Source of the DNA: Planctomycetota bacterium
GTDB taxonomy: Bacteria; Planctomycetota; Phycisphaerae; Phycisphaerales; UBA1924
Direction: 5' to 3'
NCBI GenBank assembly: GCA_033763975.1
Contig: JANRJM010000002.1
Span: 1 to 64,000 of the forward strand
Length of the DNA: 64,000 nucleotides
This document shows positions 24,940 through 34,598 of the stretch, in pieces. How positions within the stretch are numbered: position 1 is the stretch's first letter; each line of letters opens with the position of its first letter. Made by a program: the position numbers and the translations under genes. The notes under the pieces were generated by a model that saw only the letters and a list, made by a program, of their open reading frames with translations, did not search any database and was not told the origin of the DNA.

Positions 24940-26174
24940 TCCTCGTCCGCCTGCTTACGCAGACCGTGCTGCTGGCCCTGGGCCAGATGTGGTCGAACAA
25001 GGTCCGCACGTTCCTCACGACGCTGGGCATCATCATCGCCGTCGTCGCGGTGGTCATCACCGTCGCGGCGATGGTGGGCCTCAAGCAGTTCGTGCTCGAC
25101 CAGTTCGCGACGATCGGCGCGAACAAGGTGTGGATCTTCCCGCGGCGGCCCCCCGAGGCGCGCGAGCGGTTCAGTTTCCGCCAGATCCGCCTCACCGTCG
25201 AGCAGGTGGACGGGCTGCTCGCCAACTGCCCGTCGCTCATGCGCCTGACGCCGATCATGCAGCTCAACCCGACGGTGCAGGCGGGCGAACGCGTGCGTCA
25301 GGGCGTGCTCGTGCAGGGCATCCGCCCGGAGTGGCACGAGATCGAGCAGCGGTTCGTGACCCAGGGCCGCCCGTTCATGCGGATCGACGAGGACGAACGA
25401 CGCCAGGTGTGCCTCGTGAACGACAAGGGCATCGAGGAGCTCGGGCTCGACACCGACCCGACGGGCGACTTCGTGCTCATCGAGGGGCGCCGGTTCCTGA
25501 TCGTCGGCGTGGTGGAGACCAAGAGCCTCTCGCCGATGTTCGGGGGCGACGAGGCGCTGACGGAGATCTACATCCCGTTCGCGACGGGGCTGATGATGCG
25601 CCCCGAGCCGGGGATGTACGTCGTGGCGCAGACGCACACGCCCGAGATGTTCGACGACGCCAAGGCCGAGGTACGATTCTTCATGCGCCGGGTGCGCGGG
25701 CTCGAGCCCGAGGACCCGGACACGTTCGGCGTGGAATCGATCGAGCAGGCGCGCAGCCAGTTCGGCACGATCGCGGCGGCGATGACCGGCGCGGTGGGCG
25801 GGCTGGTGGGCATCTCGCTGCTCGTGGGCGGCATCGGGATCATGAACATCATGCTGGTGTCGGTGAGCGAGCGGACGCGGGAGATCGGCCTGCGCAAGGC
25901 CGTGGGCGCGCGCCCCGAGGTCGTGCTGCTGCAGTTCCTGGTCGAGGCGGTGACGCTGTGCCTGGTGGGGGGCGGCATCGGGCTGGGGATCGGGCAGACG
26001 CTGGTGCTGGCGATGCGGATGTCGGGCGCGGACGCGGTGAAGGGGGCGGAGATCCCCGCGTGGGCCGTGGTGCTCGCGATCGGGTTCTCGGCGGGTACGG
26101 GCGTGATCTTCGGGATGTTCCCGGCGGTGAAGGCCGCACGCCTCGATCCCATCGACGCCCTCCGGCACGAGTAG
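24936..26174 (+). CDS. MacB-type ABC transporter permease (FtsX domain)
   Basis: 412 residues, GTG start overlapping the ATPase stop. TM1 near residues 26-48 ([19 protein letters not shown]), a MacB-type periplasmic core (about 50-280), then three transmembrane helices with the signature [20 protein letters not shown] and GLRKAVGAR. The domain order is that of MacB without its fused ATPase, which is encoded by the preceding gene. FtsX-family permeases of this class transmit ATP-driven movement to the periplasm rather than carrying substrate through the membrane. Confidence 0.93.
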   Translation: MILVRLLTQTVLLALGQMWSNKVRTFLTTLGIIIAVVAVVITVAAMVGLKQFVLDQFATIGANKVWIFPRRPPEARERFSFRQIRLTVEQVDGLLANCPSLMRLTPIMQLNPTVQAGERVRQGVLVQGIRPEWHEIEQRFVTQGRPFMRIDEDERRQVCLVNDKGIEELGLDTDPTGDFVLIEGRRFLIVGVVETKSLSPMFGGDEALTEIYIPFATGLMMRPEPGMYVVAQTHTPEMFDDAKAEVRFFMRRVRGLEPEDPDTFGVESIEQARSQFGTIAAAMTGAVGGLVGISLLVGGIGIMNIMLVSVSERTREIGLRKAVGARPEVVLLQFLVEAVTLCLVGGGIGLGIGQTLVLAMRMSGADAVKGAEIPAWAVVLAIGFSAGTGVIFGMFPAVKAARLDPIDALRHE

Positions 26175-26267
26175 CGCGGGGGGTCGAGAGATCACGGCCG
26201 CGGTGGCGCGGCGATGGGTGTGTCGTTCGGGCGAGCGCGGGGTCGAGCGGGTGCGTCGGGGGGCTGC

Positions 26268-27983
26268 ATGCGGGGACGAACGTCGGGCGTGGTGGTGGTC
26301 GCGTCGCTCGTGGTGGCGACGGGGTGGCTCGGGTCGTGCGGGCCGAACCCCTTCACGCGTCACGAGGACGACTACGCCCGGCGCGTGGCGCTCGAACGCC
26401 TCCGGAGCATCCGCGAGACGCCCCTGGAGGGCCAGCGGGCGCCGGCGCGTGACGCCGCCGACGAGCAGGGCCGCGCCGCCGAGATCCGCGAGCGGTTCGC
26501 GGGGCGCGAGCAGATGGAGCTGGGCATCGAGGAATGCCGCGCCTCGACGATCGAGCACAATCTCGATCTCAAGGTGGCGCTGATCGACCCGACGATCGCG
26601 CGGGAGCGGGTGAGCGAGGAGGACGCCCGCTTCGAGAGCGCCTTCACGCTGCGGACGACGTGGAACGAACTCGACTCGCCGACGGCGTCGACGCTCGCCT
26701 CGGCCCAGAGCCGCACCCGCACGTTCGTGCCCGGGGTCCGCATCCCGACGCGCACGGGCGGGACGGTGAGCGTGGACCTGCCCGTGACGCGCAACGAGAA
26801 CGACAACGCCTTCTCGACGCTCAACCCGGCGTACACCTCGGACCTGCAGTTCTCCGTCAGCCACCCGCTGCTGCGCAACGCGGGGCGCCGGGCGAACACG
26901 GCCCAGCTCCGCATCCTGGGCTACGAGACGCAGGTCTCCGAAGCGCGGACGAAGCTGGAGGTCATCCGCCAACTGGCCGCGAGCGACCGGGCGTACTGGC
27001 GCCTCTACCAGGCCCGGCGCGAGCTGGAGGTGTCGCAGCAGCAGTTCGAGCTGGCGCAGGAGCAGTTGGGGCGTGCCGAGCGGCGTGTGCGCGCGGGGGC
27101 GCTGGCCGACATCGAGGTGGTGCGGGCGCAGGCGGGCGTGGCCGATCGGCTCGAGGCGATCATCGTGGCGCAGAACACGGTGCTGCTGCGCCAGCGCGAG
27201 CTCAAGCGGATCATCAACCGCCCGGGGCTGGAGCTCGAGTCGCCCACGCTGGTGGTGCCCGCGACGCCCCCGGACCCCGTAGAGTACCTGCTGGATCGCC
27301 CGGTGCTCGTCGGCGCGGCGCTCGACAACCGCATGGAGATGCTCGAGCTCGAGCTCCAGCTCGCGGCCGACGCGGTCCGCATCGACTTCGCCCGCAACCA
27401 GGCCCTCCCGCTCGTGACGCTCGACTACACCTACCGCATCAACGGTCTGGGCGGCAGCACGCAGGACACCTTCCGCACGCTCGGCGACAACGACTTCGAA
27501 GACTGGGAGATCGGGCTGGCGGCGGAGATCCCCCTGGGCAACGAGGGCGCCAAGTCGCGCATCCGCCAGGCGATCCTCTCGCGCCTCTCGCGCCTGGGCA
27601 CGCGCGAGGCGCGCGAGCGCGCCATCCGCGAGGAGGTGCTCAACGCGGCCGACTCGATCGACGCCGGGTGGCAGCGCATCCTCGCGTCGCGCCAGTCGGT
27701 GATCTTGAACACCCGGGCGCTGCAGAGCGAGCAACGCCAGTTCGACGTGGGGAGCTCGACGAGCACCGACGTGCTCGACGCCGCGGCTCGCCTGGCCGAC
27801 GCGCAACTCTCGGAGGTGCGGGCCCTGGCCGACTACCAGATCGCGCAGATCGACCTCGCGTTCGCGAGCGGGACGATGCTGGGGGCGAGCAAGGTGACGT
27901 GGGAGTTCGCGCCGCCGCCCGAGGTGAGCCGGTGGGGGACCGAGGCCGAGCACGCCCCGCCGCCCCAGGACGGGGAGGAGTAG
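26268..27983 (+). CDS. TolC family outer-membrane efflux protein with lipoprotein signal
   Basis: 571 residues from ATG 26268. The N-terminus VASLVVATGWLGSC ends in a lipobox (LGSC). Two OEP repeats follow, with long helices (EARTKLEVIRQLAASDRAYWRLYQARRE region and REEVLNAADSIDAGWQRILA region) and a porin-like strand segment RPGLELESPTLVVP. It would form the outer-membrane channel of the MacAB-like pump encoded just upstream (93 bases). Lipid-anchored TolC relatives such as OprM are known. Confidence 0.9.
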   Translation: MRGRTSGVVVVASLVVATGWLGSCGPNPFTRHEDDYARRVALERLRSIRETPLEGQRAPARDAADEQGRAAEIRERFAGREQMELGIEECRASTIEHNLDLKVALIDPTIARERVSEEDARFESAFTLRTTWNELDSPTASTLASAQSRTRTFVPGVRIPTRTGGTVSVDLPVTRNENDNAFSTLNPAYTSDLQFSVSHPLLRNAGRRANTAQLRILGYETQVSEARTKLEVIRQLAASDRAYWRLYQARRELEVSQQQFELAQEQLGRAERRVRAGALADIEVVRAQAGVADRLEAIIVAQNTVLLRQRELKRIINRPGLELESPTLVVPATPPDPVEYLLDRPVLVGAALDNRMEMLELELQLAADAVRIDFARNQALPLVTLDYTYRINGLGGSTQDTFRTLGDNDFEDWEIGLAAEIPLGNEGAKSRIRQAILSRLSRLGTREARERAIREEVLNAADSIDAGWQRILASRQSVILNTRALQSEQRQFDVGSSTSTDVLDAAARLADAQLSEVRALADYQIAQIDLAFASGTMLGASKVTWEFAPPPEVSRWGTEAEHAPPPQDGEE

Positions 27984-28034
27984 CGACGCCGGCGCGCGAG
28001 GCCGCCCGGCGGGTCGGGGCGATACCCTCTCCCC

Positions 28035-29408
28035 ATGACGATCCACCCCGACATTCTCGCCGCCGTGGGCAACACCCCGCTCGTCCGCCTGAACAAGGTC
28101 GTCGGGCCGAACGACGCGACGGTGCTCGTGAAGTGCGAGTACATGAACCCGACCGGCTCGGTGAAGGACCGGATGGCGGTGCACGTGCTGAACGAGGCGG
28201 AGCGGCAGGGGCTGATCCGCCCGGGGGGCACGATCGTCGAGAACACGAGCGGGAACACCGGGCAGGGCGTGGCGATGTGGGCCGCCGTCAAGGGCTACCG
28301 CTGCGTCTTCACCATGCCCGACAAGATGAGCATCGAGAAGGTCAACATGCTCAAGAGCTTCGGGGCCGAGGTGGTCATCACGCCCACCGATGTGCCCGGC
28401 GACAGCCCGCAGCACTACGTGGAGACGGCCAAGCGCATCGCGCGCGAGACGCCCAACGCGTTCTACCTGAACCAGTACCACAACCCCCGCAACATCGACG
28501 CGCACGAGCTCTCGACCGGGCCCGAGCTGTGGCGCGACACCGCCGGCAAGTTCGACGTCTTCGTCGCCGGGGCGGGCACCGGTGGCACGGTCAGCGGCGT
28601 GGGGCGCTTCCTCAAGAAGACCGCCCCGCACGTCCGCGTCGTCGGCGTCGACCCCATCGGCTCCATCCACTACCACTACTTCTACACCAAGACCATGCCC
28701 ACACCGCACGTCTACAAGGTCGAGGGCGTCGGCGAGGACATCCTCTGCCAGGCCATGGACTATTCCGTCGTCGACGAGTTCCACCAGGTCTCCGACAAGG
28801 AGTCCTTCACGATGGCCCGGCGCCTCGTGCGCGAGGAAGGCCTGTTCTGCGGCGGGTCCTCCGGCAGCAACGTCCACGTCGCGGTCAAGCTCGCCAAGCA
28901 ACTGGGCCCCGGCAAGACCATCGTCACGATCCTGTGCGACAGCGGCACGCGCTACATCACCAAGTTCCTGCAGGACTCGTGGATGAAGGACTACGGCTTC
29001 ATGGGGGGTGACTACGACCTCGGGCTCGTCGAGGAGATCCTCGCCTCGCGCCCGCCTCAGAAAGTCATCACCGCCTCCGACAGCACGCCCGTCGGGCAGA
29101 TCATCGACCTCTTCAAGACGCACGGCGTGTCGCAGGTGCCGATCCTGGACGCCGCCGGACACCCCGTCTCGATGGTGCACGAGGTCGATGTGCTGCGCGG
29201 GCTGCACGGCGGGAAGATCGACAGCAGCGCCCCCGCCAAGGCGATCGCCCACCCCATCGGCGGGCTGATCTACCCCAAGGCCCGCATCGAGGAACTTTTC
29301 CGGATCTTCGAGACCGACCAGGTGGGCGTCGTGGTCGACTCCGGGCGCATCGTGGGCATCGTGAGCAAGATCGACGTGCTCGAGTTCATGTCCGCGCGCG
29401 GGAAGTGA
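28035..29408 (+). CDS. cbs: cystathionine beta-synthase
   Basis: 457 residues. PLP-dependent fold type II: NPTGSVKDRMA with the Schiff-base Lys, ENTSGNTGQG, and the PLP-phosphate loop GAGTGGTVSGVGRFL. After about residue 335 two CBS domains follow (PVGQIIDLFKTHGVSQVPIL and ARIEELFRIFETDQVGVVV). This architecture distinguishes it from plain cysteine synthase. It condenses serine (or a derivative) with homocysteine to cystathionine in the cytoplasm. With the gamma-synthase/lyase gene at 32884 it gives a transsulfuration pair. Confidence 0.93.
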   Translation: MTIHPDILAAVGNTPLVRLNKVVGPNDATVLVKCEYMNPTGSVKDRMAVHVLNEAERQGLIRPGGTIVENTSGNTGQGVAMWAAVKGYRCVFTMPDKMSIEKVNMLKSFGAEVVITPTDVPGDSPQHYVETAKRIARETPNAFYLNQYHNPRNIDAHELSTGPELWRDTAGKFDVFVAGAGTGGTVSGVGRFLKKTAPHVRVVGVDPIGSIHYHYFYTKTMPTPHVYKVEGVGEDILCQAMDYSVVDEFHQVSDKESFTMARRLVREEGLFCGGSSGSNVHVAVKLAKQLGPGKTIVTILCDSGTRYITKFLQDSWMKDYGFMGGDYDLGLVEEILASRPPQKVITASDSTPVGQIIDLFKTHGVSQVPILDAAGHPVSMVHEVDVLRGLHGGKIDSSAPAKAIAHPIGGLIYPKARIEELFRIFETDQVGVVVDSGRIVGIVSKIDVLEFMSARGK

Positions 29409-29454
29409 GCGCCGGCCGCGCCAGCCCGCGAACGGCGCGCAGGGGGGGTCCGTC

Positions 29455-31722
29455 ATGCTGTCCGCCGCTCGCGTGCTCTGCGCCGTCCTCGCCGCGCTGC
29501 CCGGCGGTGCGGGCGCGGCCCAGCCATCGGGCGAGACGCCCGCGCTGGCCGCCCACCGCCCCACGACGCAGGAGGCCGACACCGCCGCGCTGCGAAAGGG
29601 AGTGCGCTCGATCGCCGCCCCGGGGGTGCCCGGGCCGCTCGTCGTCTTCGGCCCGGGGGCGTTCGCGGTCGTCACCGGCGCGGAGGGCAAGGGCGTGTCG
29701 ATGCCGGTCGTGGTCGCGGCCCGCGCGGGGCCCGGGCGCGTGGTCGCGTTCGGGCACACGGGCTGCCTCGACGCGAGCGCCCTGGGCGTGGGCGACACCG
29801 GCACGCTGATGCGCAACGCGATCGCGTGGGCGGGCGTGCCGCAGGCGGCGCCAAAGGTGGGCGTGATCCTGAACCCGCCGCTGGCCGAGGCGCTGGCGCG
29901 CCTGGGTGTCGATGCCGTCGCCCTGCCCGCCGATTGGGATCGCGGGCCCGGCGCGCTCGCGGGCGTCGATGTGCTGTGCGTGCCGACGCACGCGCTCTCC
30001 GCGGCGCAGCGCGACCGCGTCCGACGCTTCATCGCGGGGGGCGGCGGGGTGCTGGCCTCGGGGCTCGGCTGGGGCTGGCTGCAACTGAACCCGGACAAGG
30101 CCATCCGCGAGCACCCGGGAAATGACCTCTTCGAGCACATCGGCATCGCCTGGGGCGACGGCACGCTCGATCGCACCGCGCCGGACGGCTTTCGCGTCGA
30201 CGACGCGCCGCTCGCGCCCGCCCTGCACGCCCTCCGCGCGCTCGACGCCTTCGAGCACGCCGCATCCAACGCCCCGCACGCCCCGGACCAGGCCAAGCCC
30301 GACACGCAGGCGGCCCACGCGCTGACGGCGGCGGTGCGCGTCGTGCCCCCGAACCACGCGGTGCTGGCGCGCACCCGGCGTCTGCTGGAAGGCCGCACGC
30401 AGGCGCTGGTGCCGACGCAGGGCTCGCCGCTGAAGGCCTCGCAATCGCTGGAGCGGGTGCTGCTGGCGCTGCAGGTGGAGTTGGAGAAGCAGAGCCGCCC
30501 CGAGCAGGTGCGGGCCCACCCCGCCGCGGCACACTTCCCGGGCGAGGTGCCGGCGACTACCCCGCGTGTGCAGCGCACGGTGCGGATCAGCACGGACGTG
30601 CCGGGGTGGCACTCGACGGGCCTGTACGCCGCCCCGGGCGACGTGGTGCGTGTCGGCGTCTCGACGCCCGCGCCCGGCGTGCGCGTGCGCATCGGTTGTC
30701 ACACCGACCACCTGTGGCACCACGACGCGTGGCGTCGCGTGCCCGACATCTCGCGGGTCTTTGCGCTGACGGGCCCGTCGACCCGCGTCGCGAGCGCATT
30801 CGGCGGGCTGGTCTACATCGAAACGCCGGGACGCGGCGGGAAAACGCTCGACATCGAGATCGTGGGCGCGGTCGCCGCTCCGCGCTTCGTGCGGGGCCAG
30901 ACCACGCCCGCCGAGTGGGAGGCGCTGCGCGAGCGCCCGGGCGCGTGGGACGCCCCGTGGGGCGAACTCGAATCGTCGAAGGTCATCCTCAGCGTGCCGA
31001 GCGCCGCGCTGCGCGCGATCGACGATCCCGAGGCGCTCATGGCCTTCTGGGACGCCATCTCCGACGCCCACGCCACGCTCGCGACGATCCCGCTCGACCC
31101 GCCCCGCCCCCACCGCTTCGTGCCCGACATCCAGATCAGCGCCGGGTACATGCACAGCGGCTACCCCATCATGACCCACCTGGACGCCGTCGACGACATG
31201 ACGGTCCTCGCCACGCTGCGCGCGGGCTCGTGGGGCCTGCTGCACGAGTTGGGGCACAACCACCAGGAGGGCGACTGGACGTTCGAGGGCACGGGCGAGG
31301 TGACGTGCAATCTCTTCGCCCTGCACGCCATCGACACGATCTGCGCACCCCCCGCCGCGAGCCGCGGGCACCCGGGCGTGGACGCCCCGCCCGCGCTGGC
31401 GCAGCACCTGGCGGCGGGCGCGCCGTTCGAGAAATGGAAGGCCGACCCGTTCCTCGCGCTGCACATGTACGTGCAACTCGAGCGCGCGTTCGGGTGGGAC
31501 ACCTTCAAAGCGGTCTTCGCGGCGTACCGCGCGCTGCCCCGCGACGAGCGCCCGCGCAGCGAGATGGACAAGCGCGACCAGTGGATGGTCCGCTTCAGCC
31601 GCGCGTGCGGGCGCAACCTCGGGCCCTTCTTCCAGGCCTGGGGCGTGCCCACCAGCGACGCCGCCCGCGCGTCGATCGCCGACCTGCCGGCGTGGATGCC
31701 CGAGGGCTGGCCCGGGCGGTAG
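29455..31722 (+). CDS. M60-like (enhancin-type) zinc metallopeptidase, exported
   Basis: 755 residues with a signal peptide-like N-terminus (VLCAVLAALPGGAGAAQ). The M60 motif is present: H597-E-L-G-H601 with the downstream Glu in GTGEVTCNLFAL, in the form HELGHNHQ...E. An Ig/C2-like domain (GLYAAPGDVVRVGVSTP) precedes the protease domain as in other M60-like proteins, and the N-terminal third (VAFGHTGCLD...GVLASGLGWGW) resembles a glutamine-amidotransferase-like fold. M60 relatives cleave mucin-type glycoproteins; the substrate here is unknown. It starts 46 bases after the cystathionine beta-synthase stop. Confidence 0.88.
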   Translation: MLSAARVLCAVLAALPGGAGAAQPSGETPALAAHRPTTQEADTAALRKGVRSIAAPGVPGPLVVFGPGAFAVVTGAEGKGVSMPVVVAARAGPGRVVAFGHTGCLDASALGVGDTGTLMRNAIAWAGVPQAAPKVGVILNPPLAEALARLGVDAVALPADWDRGPGALAGVDVLCVPTHALSAAQRDRVRRFIAGGGGVLASGLGWGWLQLNPDKAIREHPGNDLFEHIGIAWGDGTLDRTAPDGFRVDDAPLAPALHALRALDAFEHAASNAPHAPDQAKPDTQAAHALTAAVRVVPPNHAVLARTRRLLEGRTQALVPTQGSPLKASQSLERVLLALQVELEKQSRPEQVRAHPAAAHFPGEVPATTPRVQRTVRISTDVPGWHSTGLYAAPGDVVRVGVSTPAPGVRVRIGCHTDHLWHHDAWRRVPDISRVFALTGPSTRVASAFGGLVYIETPGRGGKTLDIEIVGAVAAPRFVRGQTTPAEWEALRERPGAWDAPWGELESSKVILSVPSAALRAIDDPEALMAFWDAISDAHATLATIPLDPPRPHRFVPDIQISAGYMHSGYPIMTHLDAVDDMTVLATLRAGSWGLLHELGHNHQEGDWTFEGTGEVTCNLFALHAIDTICAPPAASRGHPGVDAPPALAQHLAAGAPFEKWKADPFLALHMYVQLERAFGWDTFKAVFAAYRALPRDERPRSEMDKRDQWMVRFSRACGRNLGPFFQAWGVPTSDAARASIADLPAWMPEGWPGR

Positions 31723-31740
31723 CGGCGGGCGCCCGCGCGA

Positions 31741-32754
31741 TCAGCCCAGGTCGTTGTCGAGGATCAGGCGGTAGCGCGCCTTGCCGGCGTGCAGGTGCTC
31801 GAACGCCTTGTTCGCGTCGCGCATCTTGAATCGTTCGTTCACGACGCGCACCTTGTGGCGGGCGGCGAACTCGAGCATCTGCGCGGTGGTCGCGGGGCTG
31901 CCCAGGGGCGTGCCGCTGATCTGCTTCTGCCCGGCGATGAGCGCGAACGCGGGCACGGGGATGGGCTCCAGCACCGCCCCGACCATGTGCATGCGTCCGC
32001 GCGGGGCGAGCACGTCGAGGTACGCCTGCCAGTTGAGCGTGACGTTCGCCGTCACGAGCAGGAAATCGATGGTGCCCTTGTTGGCGGCCAGGTCCGCGTC
32101 GGAGCGCGAGTCGACCGCGCGGTGCGCGCCCAGGTCCATCGCTTCCTTCTGCTTGGCGCCCGTCGAGGTGAACGCGACGACCTCGCACCCCCACTTGTTG
32201 AGGAACTGCAGCGCGAGGTGCCCGAGCCCGCCGATGCCGACGACGCCCACCCGGTCGGTCGGCTTCACGCCGAACTGCACGATGGGGTTGAAGACCGTGA
32301 TCCCGCCGCAGAACAGCGGGCCGGCGCTCGCCGCGTCCAGCCCCTCGGGAATCGCGATCGCCCACTCCGCGCCGCAGCGCACGCGCGAGGCGAACCCGCC
32401 CATCCGCCCGACGATCGTCTGCTCGCCGGTCGGGCACAGGTTGTGATTGCCCGTCATGCACTGGCGGCAGTGCATGCAGCTCTGCGCGAACCACCCGAGC
32501 CCGACGCGCTGGCCGGGCCTGACGGTCTTCACCTGGCTCCCCACCGCCGCCACGCGCCCGACGACCTCGTGCCCGGGCACGAACGGGTACGCCGTCATCC
32601 CCCACTCGTTGTCGCGCATCGACAGGTCGCTGTGGCAGATGCCGCAGTGCTCGACGGCGATCTCGACCTGGTCGGGGCGCAGCTCGCCCAGCTCGATGTC
32701 CCGCAGATGCAGCGTTCCCTTGGGCGCGTCGGCAACCATCGCGGCGGTCTTCAT
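31741..32754 (-). CDS. NAD(P)-dependent zinc alcohol dehydrogenase (YahK/cinnamyl type)
   Basis: 337 residues from ATG 32754. Catalytic zinc site HCGICHSD with GHEVVG; structural-zinc Cys cluster around SCMHCRQCMTGNHNLC; Rossmann motif GVVGIGGLGHLALQF. The pattern matches the bacterial YahK/AdhC group, which reduces a broad range of aldehydes with NADPH. It lies between the converging metallopeptidase gene (18 bases) and the divergent cystathionine gamma-synthase/lyase gene (129 bases). Confidence 0.92.
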   Translation of the reverse strand: MKTAAMVADAPKGTLHLRDIELGELRPDQVEIAVEHCGICHSDLSMRDNEWGMTAYPFVPGHEVVGRVAAVGSQVKTVRPGQRVGLGWFAQSCMHCRQCMTGNHNLCPTGEQTIVGRMGGFASRVRCGAEWAIAIPEGLDAASAGPLFCGGITVFNPIVQFGVKPTDRVGVVGIGGLGHLALQFLNKWGCEVVAFTSTGAKQKEAMDLGAHRAVDSRSDADLAANKGTIDFLLVTANVTLNWQAYLDVLAPRGRMHMVGAVLEPIPVPAFALIAGQKQISGTPLGSPATTAQMLEFAARHKVRVVNERFKMRDANKAFEHLHAGKARYRLILDNDLG

Positions 32755-32883
32755 GCGTCGGGCTCCTGTGGGCTCGGCGTGCGCGGCACGCCGCCGGGTA
32801 GACAGTACCCCCGCCCGGGGCCGAAGCCACCGGGCCCCCGACGCGCCGGGCGCTCTACCCTGCACCTTCACGGAGTCCTCACG

Positions 32884-34116
32884 ATGCCCCACGAACCCGC
32901 CGGCACGCACCGCTTCGGCACGACCTGCATCCACGCGGGCCAGGCCCCGGACCCCACCACCGGCGCGATCATGACGCCCGTGTACATGACGTCCACTTAC
33001 GTCCAGTCCTCGCCGGGCGTGGTGAAGGACGACTACGACTACGCGCGCTCCAAGAACCCCACCCGGGCCGCCCTCGAAGCCAACCTCGCGGCGTTGGAAG
33101 GCGCCGCGCACGCGTTCACGTTCTCCAGCGGGCTCGCCGCCATGGACTGCGTGCTGCACCAGTTCCGCCAGGGCGACCACGTCGTGCTCTCCGACGACGT
33201 CTACGGCGGCACGTTCCGCCAGCTCGACAAGGTCTTCCGCCACCACGGGTTCGAGACCACCCGCGTCGACATGACCAACGCCGATCAGTTCCGCCACGCC
33301 CTGCGCCCCCAGACGCGCCTGGTGTGGCTCGAAACCCCCAGCAACCCGATGCTCAAGGTCATCGACATCGCGGGCCTGCGCCGGATCGTCGACGAGTGGG
33401 CGAAGCAGTCGTCCGCCGCGGGGGGCGTGCGCGCCACCGCGCTGGGGCCGCTGGGCACGCCGCTGGACACGCCCGTCCTGCTCGTCGACAACACCTTCGC
33501 GTCGCCCTACCTGCAGAACCCGCTGGCGCACGGGGCCCACGTCGTGATGCACTCGTGCACGAAGTACATCGGCGGGCACAGCGACCTCGTCGCCGGGGCG
33601 CTGTGCACGAGCGACCCGATCCTGGCGGCGCGCCTCAAGTTCACGCAGAACGCCGTCGGCGCCGTGCCGGGCGCGATGGATTGCTTCCTCATGCTCCGCA
33701 GCACCAAGACGCTGCACGTGCGCATGCAGCGCCACTGCGAGAACGCGATGGCGATCGCCCGCTGGCTGGCGGCCCACCCGCGCGTCGAGCACGTCATCTA
33801 CCCGGGGCTCGAGAACCACCCGCAGCACGCGCTCGCCAAGCGCCAGATGCGGGCGTTCGGCGGGATGATCTCGTGCGTCGTCAAGGGCGGGCTCGACGCT
33901 TCGCGCCGCATGCTCGAACGCGTCCACCTGTTCTCGCTCGCCGAGTCGCTGGGCGGGGTCGAGAGCCTCATCGAGCACCCCGCCATCATGACCCACGCCA
34001 GCATCCCCGCCGACGCGCGCCAGGCCCTGGGAATCGCCGACGGGCTCGTGCGCCTCTCGGTGGGCATCGAGGACGCCGACGACCTCATCGCCGATCTCGA
34101 CCGCGCGCTCGCGTAG
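32884..34116 (+). CDS. cystathionine gamma-synthase/gamma-lyase (Cys/Met metabolism PLP enzyme)
   Basis: 410 residues. PLP fold type I, Cys/Met metabolism family: YARSKNPTRAALEANLAALEG, FSSGLAAMDCVL, LVDNTFASPYLQNPLAHGAH, and the PLP-Lys motif HSCTKYIGGHSD; the C-terminal LSVGIEDADDLIADL is typical. An insert of about 20 residues (SSAAGGVRATALGPLG region) precedes the DNTFASP strand. Synthase and lyase cannot be told apart by reading; with cystathionine beta-synthase nearby, the lyase direction (cystathionine to cysteine) is more likely. Confidence 0.9.
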   Translation: MPHEPAGTHRFGTTCIHAGQAPDPTTGAIMTPVYMTSTYVQSSPGVVKDDYDYARSKNPTRAALEANLAALEGAAHAFTFSSGLAAMDCVLHQFRQGDHVVLSDDVYGGTFRQLDKVFRHHGFETTRVDMTNADQFRHALRPQTRLVWLETPSNPMLKVIDIAGLRRIVDEWAKQSSAAGGVRATALGPLGTPLDTPVLLVDNTFASPYLQNPLAHGAHVVMHSCTKYIGGHSDLVAGALCTSDPILAARLKFTQNAVGAVPGAMDCFLMLRSTKTLHVRMQRHCENAMAIARWLAAHPRVEHVIYPGLENHPQHALAKRQMRAFGGMISCVVKGGLDASRRMLERVHLFSLAESLGGVESLIEHPAIMTHASIPADARQALGIADGLVRLSVGIEDADDLIADLDRALA

Positions 34117-34123
34117 GCGACGC

Positions 34124-34567
34124 CTACACGCCCGCCAGCGCCACGCGCAGGCGCAGCGCCAGCGCCGCCCGGGCCGCGTCGTCCATGTCGCCCCGCAGCC
34201 GCGCCGCGTCCCACCCCCACACCGGGCTGCGCGGGTCGGGGTCGTCCGCGTGGCGCGGGATCACGTGCCAGTGCACGTGCGCCACCTGGTTGCCGAGGCA
34301 CTCGTAGTTGATCCGGGGCGGGCCGCCCCCCGCACCAGCGCCCGCGAACACGACGCGGATCGCCCGCGCGACGCGCGCCACCTCGCCGAAGACCTCGCGC
34401 TGCGCATCGAGCGAGAGTTCGTCCAGGTGCTCGACATGCTCGCGCAGCACCAGCACGCACCAGCCGCGGCATCCCTGGTTCTCGCCCAGCACCACCTCGC
34501 AGCGATCCAGCGTCGCAATGCGGAAAGACTCGTCGCGCGTCGGCCGCTCGCAGAGGGGGCAGGTCAT
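34124..34567 (-). CDS. HIT family protein
   Basis: 147 residues. The histidine triad reads HVHWHVIPRH (about residues 95-104). The N-terminal CPLCERP is a CxxC, as in several HIT hydrolases. Such proteins hydrolyse nucleoside phosphoramidates or dinucleoside polyphosphates. Stop is eight bases from the converging PLP-enzyme gene; the MBL-like gene is 31 bases upstream. Confidence 0.9.
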   Translation of the reverse strand: MTCPLCERPTRDESFRIATLDRCEVVLGENQGCRGWCVLVLREHVEHLDELSLDAQREVFGEVARVARAIRVVFAGAGAGGGPPRINYECLGNQVAHVHWHVIPRHADDPDPRSPVWGWDAARLRGDMDDAARAALALRLRVALAGV

Positions 34568-34598
34568 GCGGGAAGGGTACAGCGAGGAAGCCCTCTCC

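Noticed and set aside
24849-30692. A minus-strand open frame of 1947 codons
   Set aside because: It lies opposite five well-recognised genes (MacB-like ATPase and permease, TolC, cystathionine beta-synthase, M60). Long antisense frames are expected at this GC content; its translation is low-complexity Arg/His/Ala without motifs.
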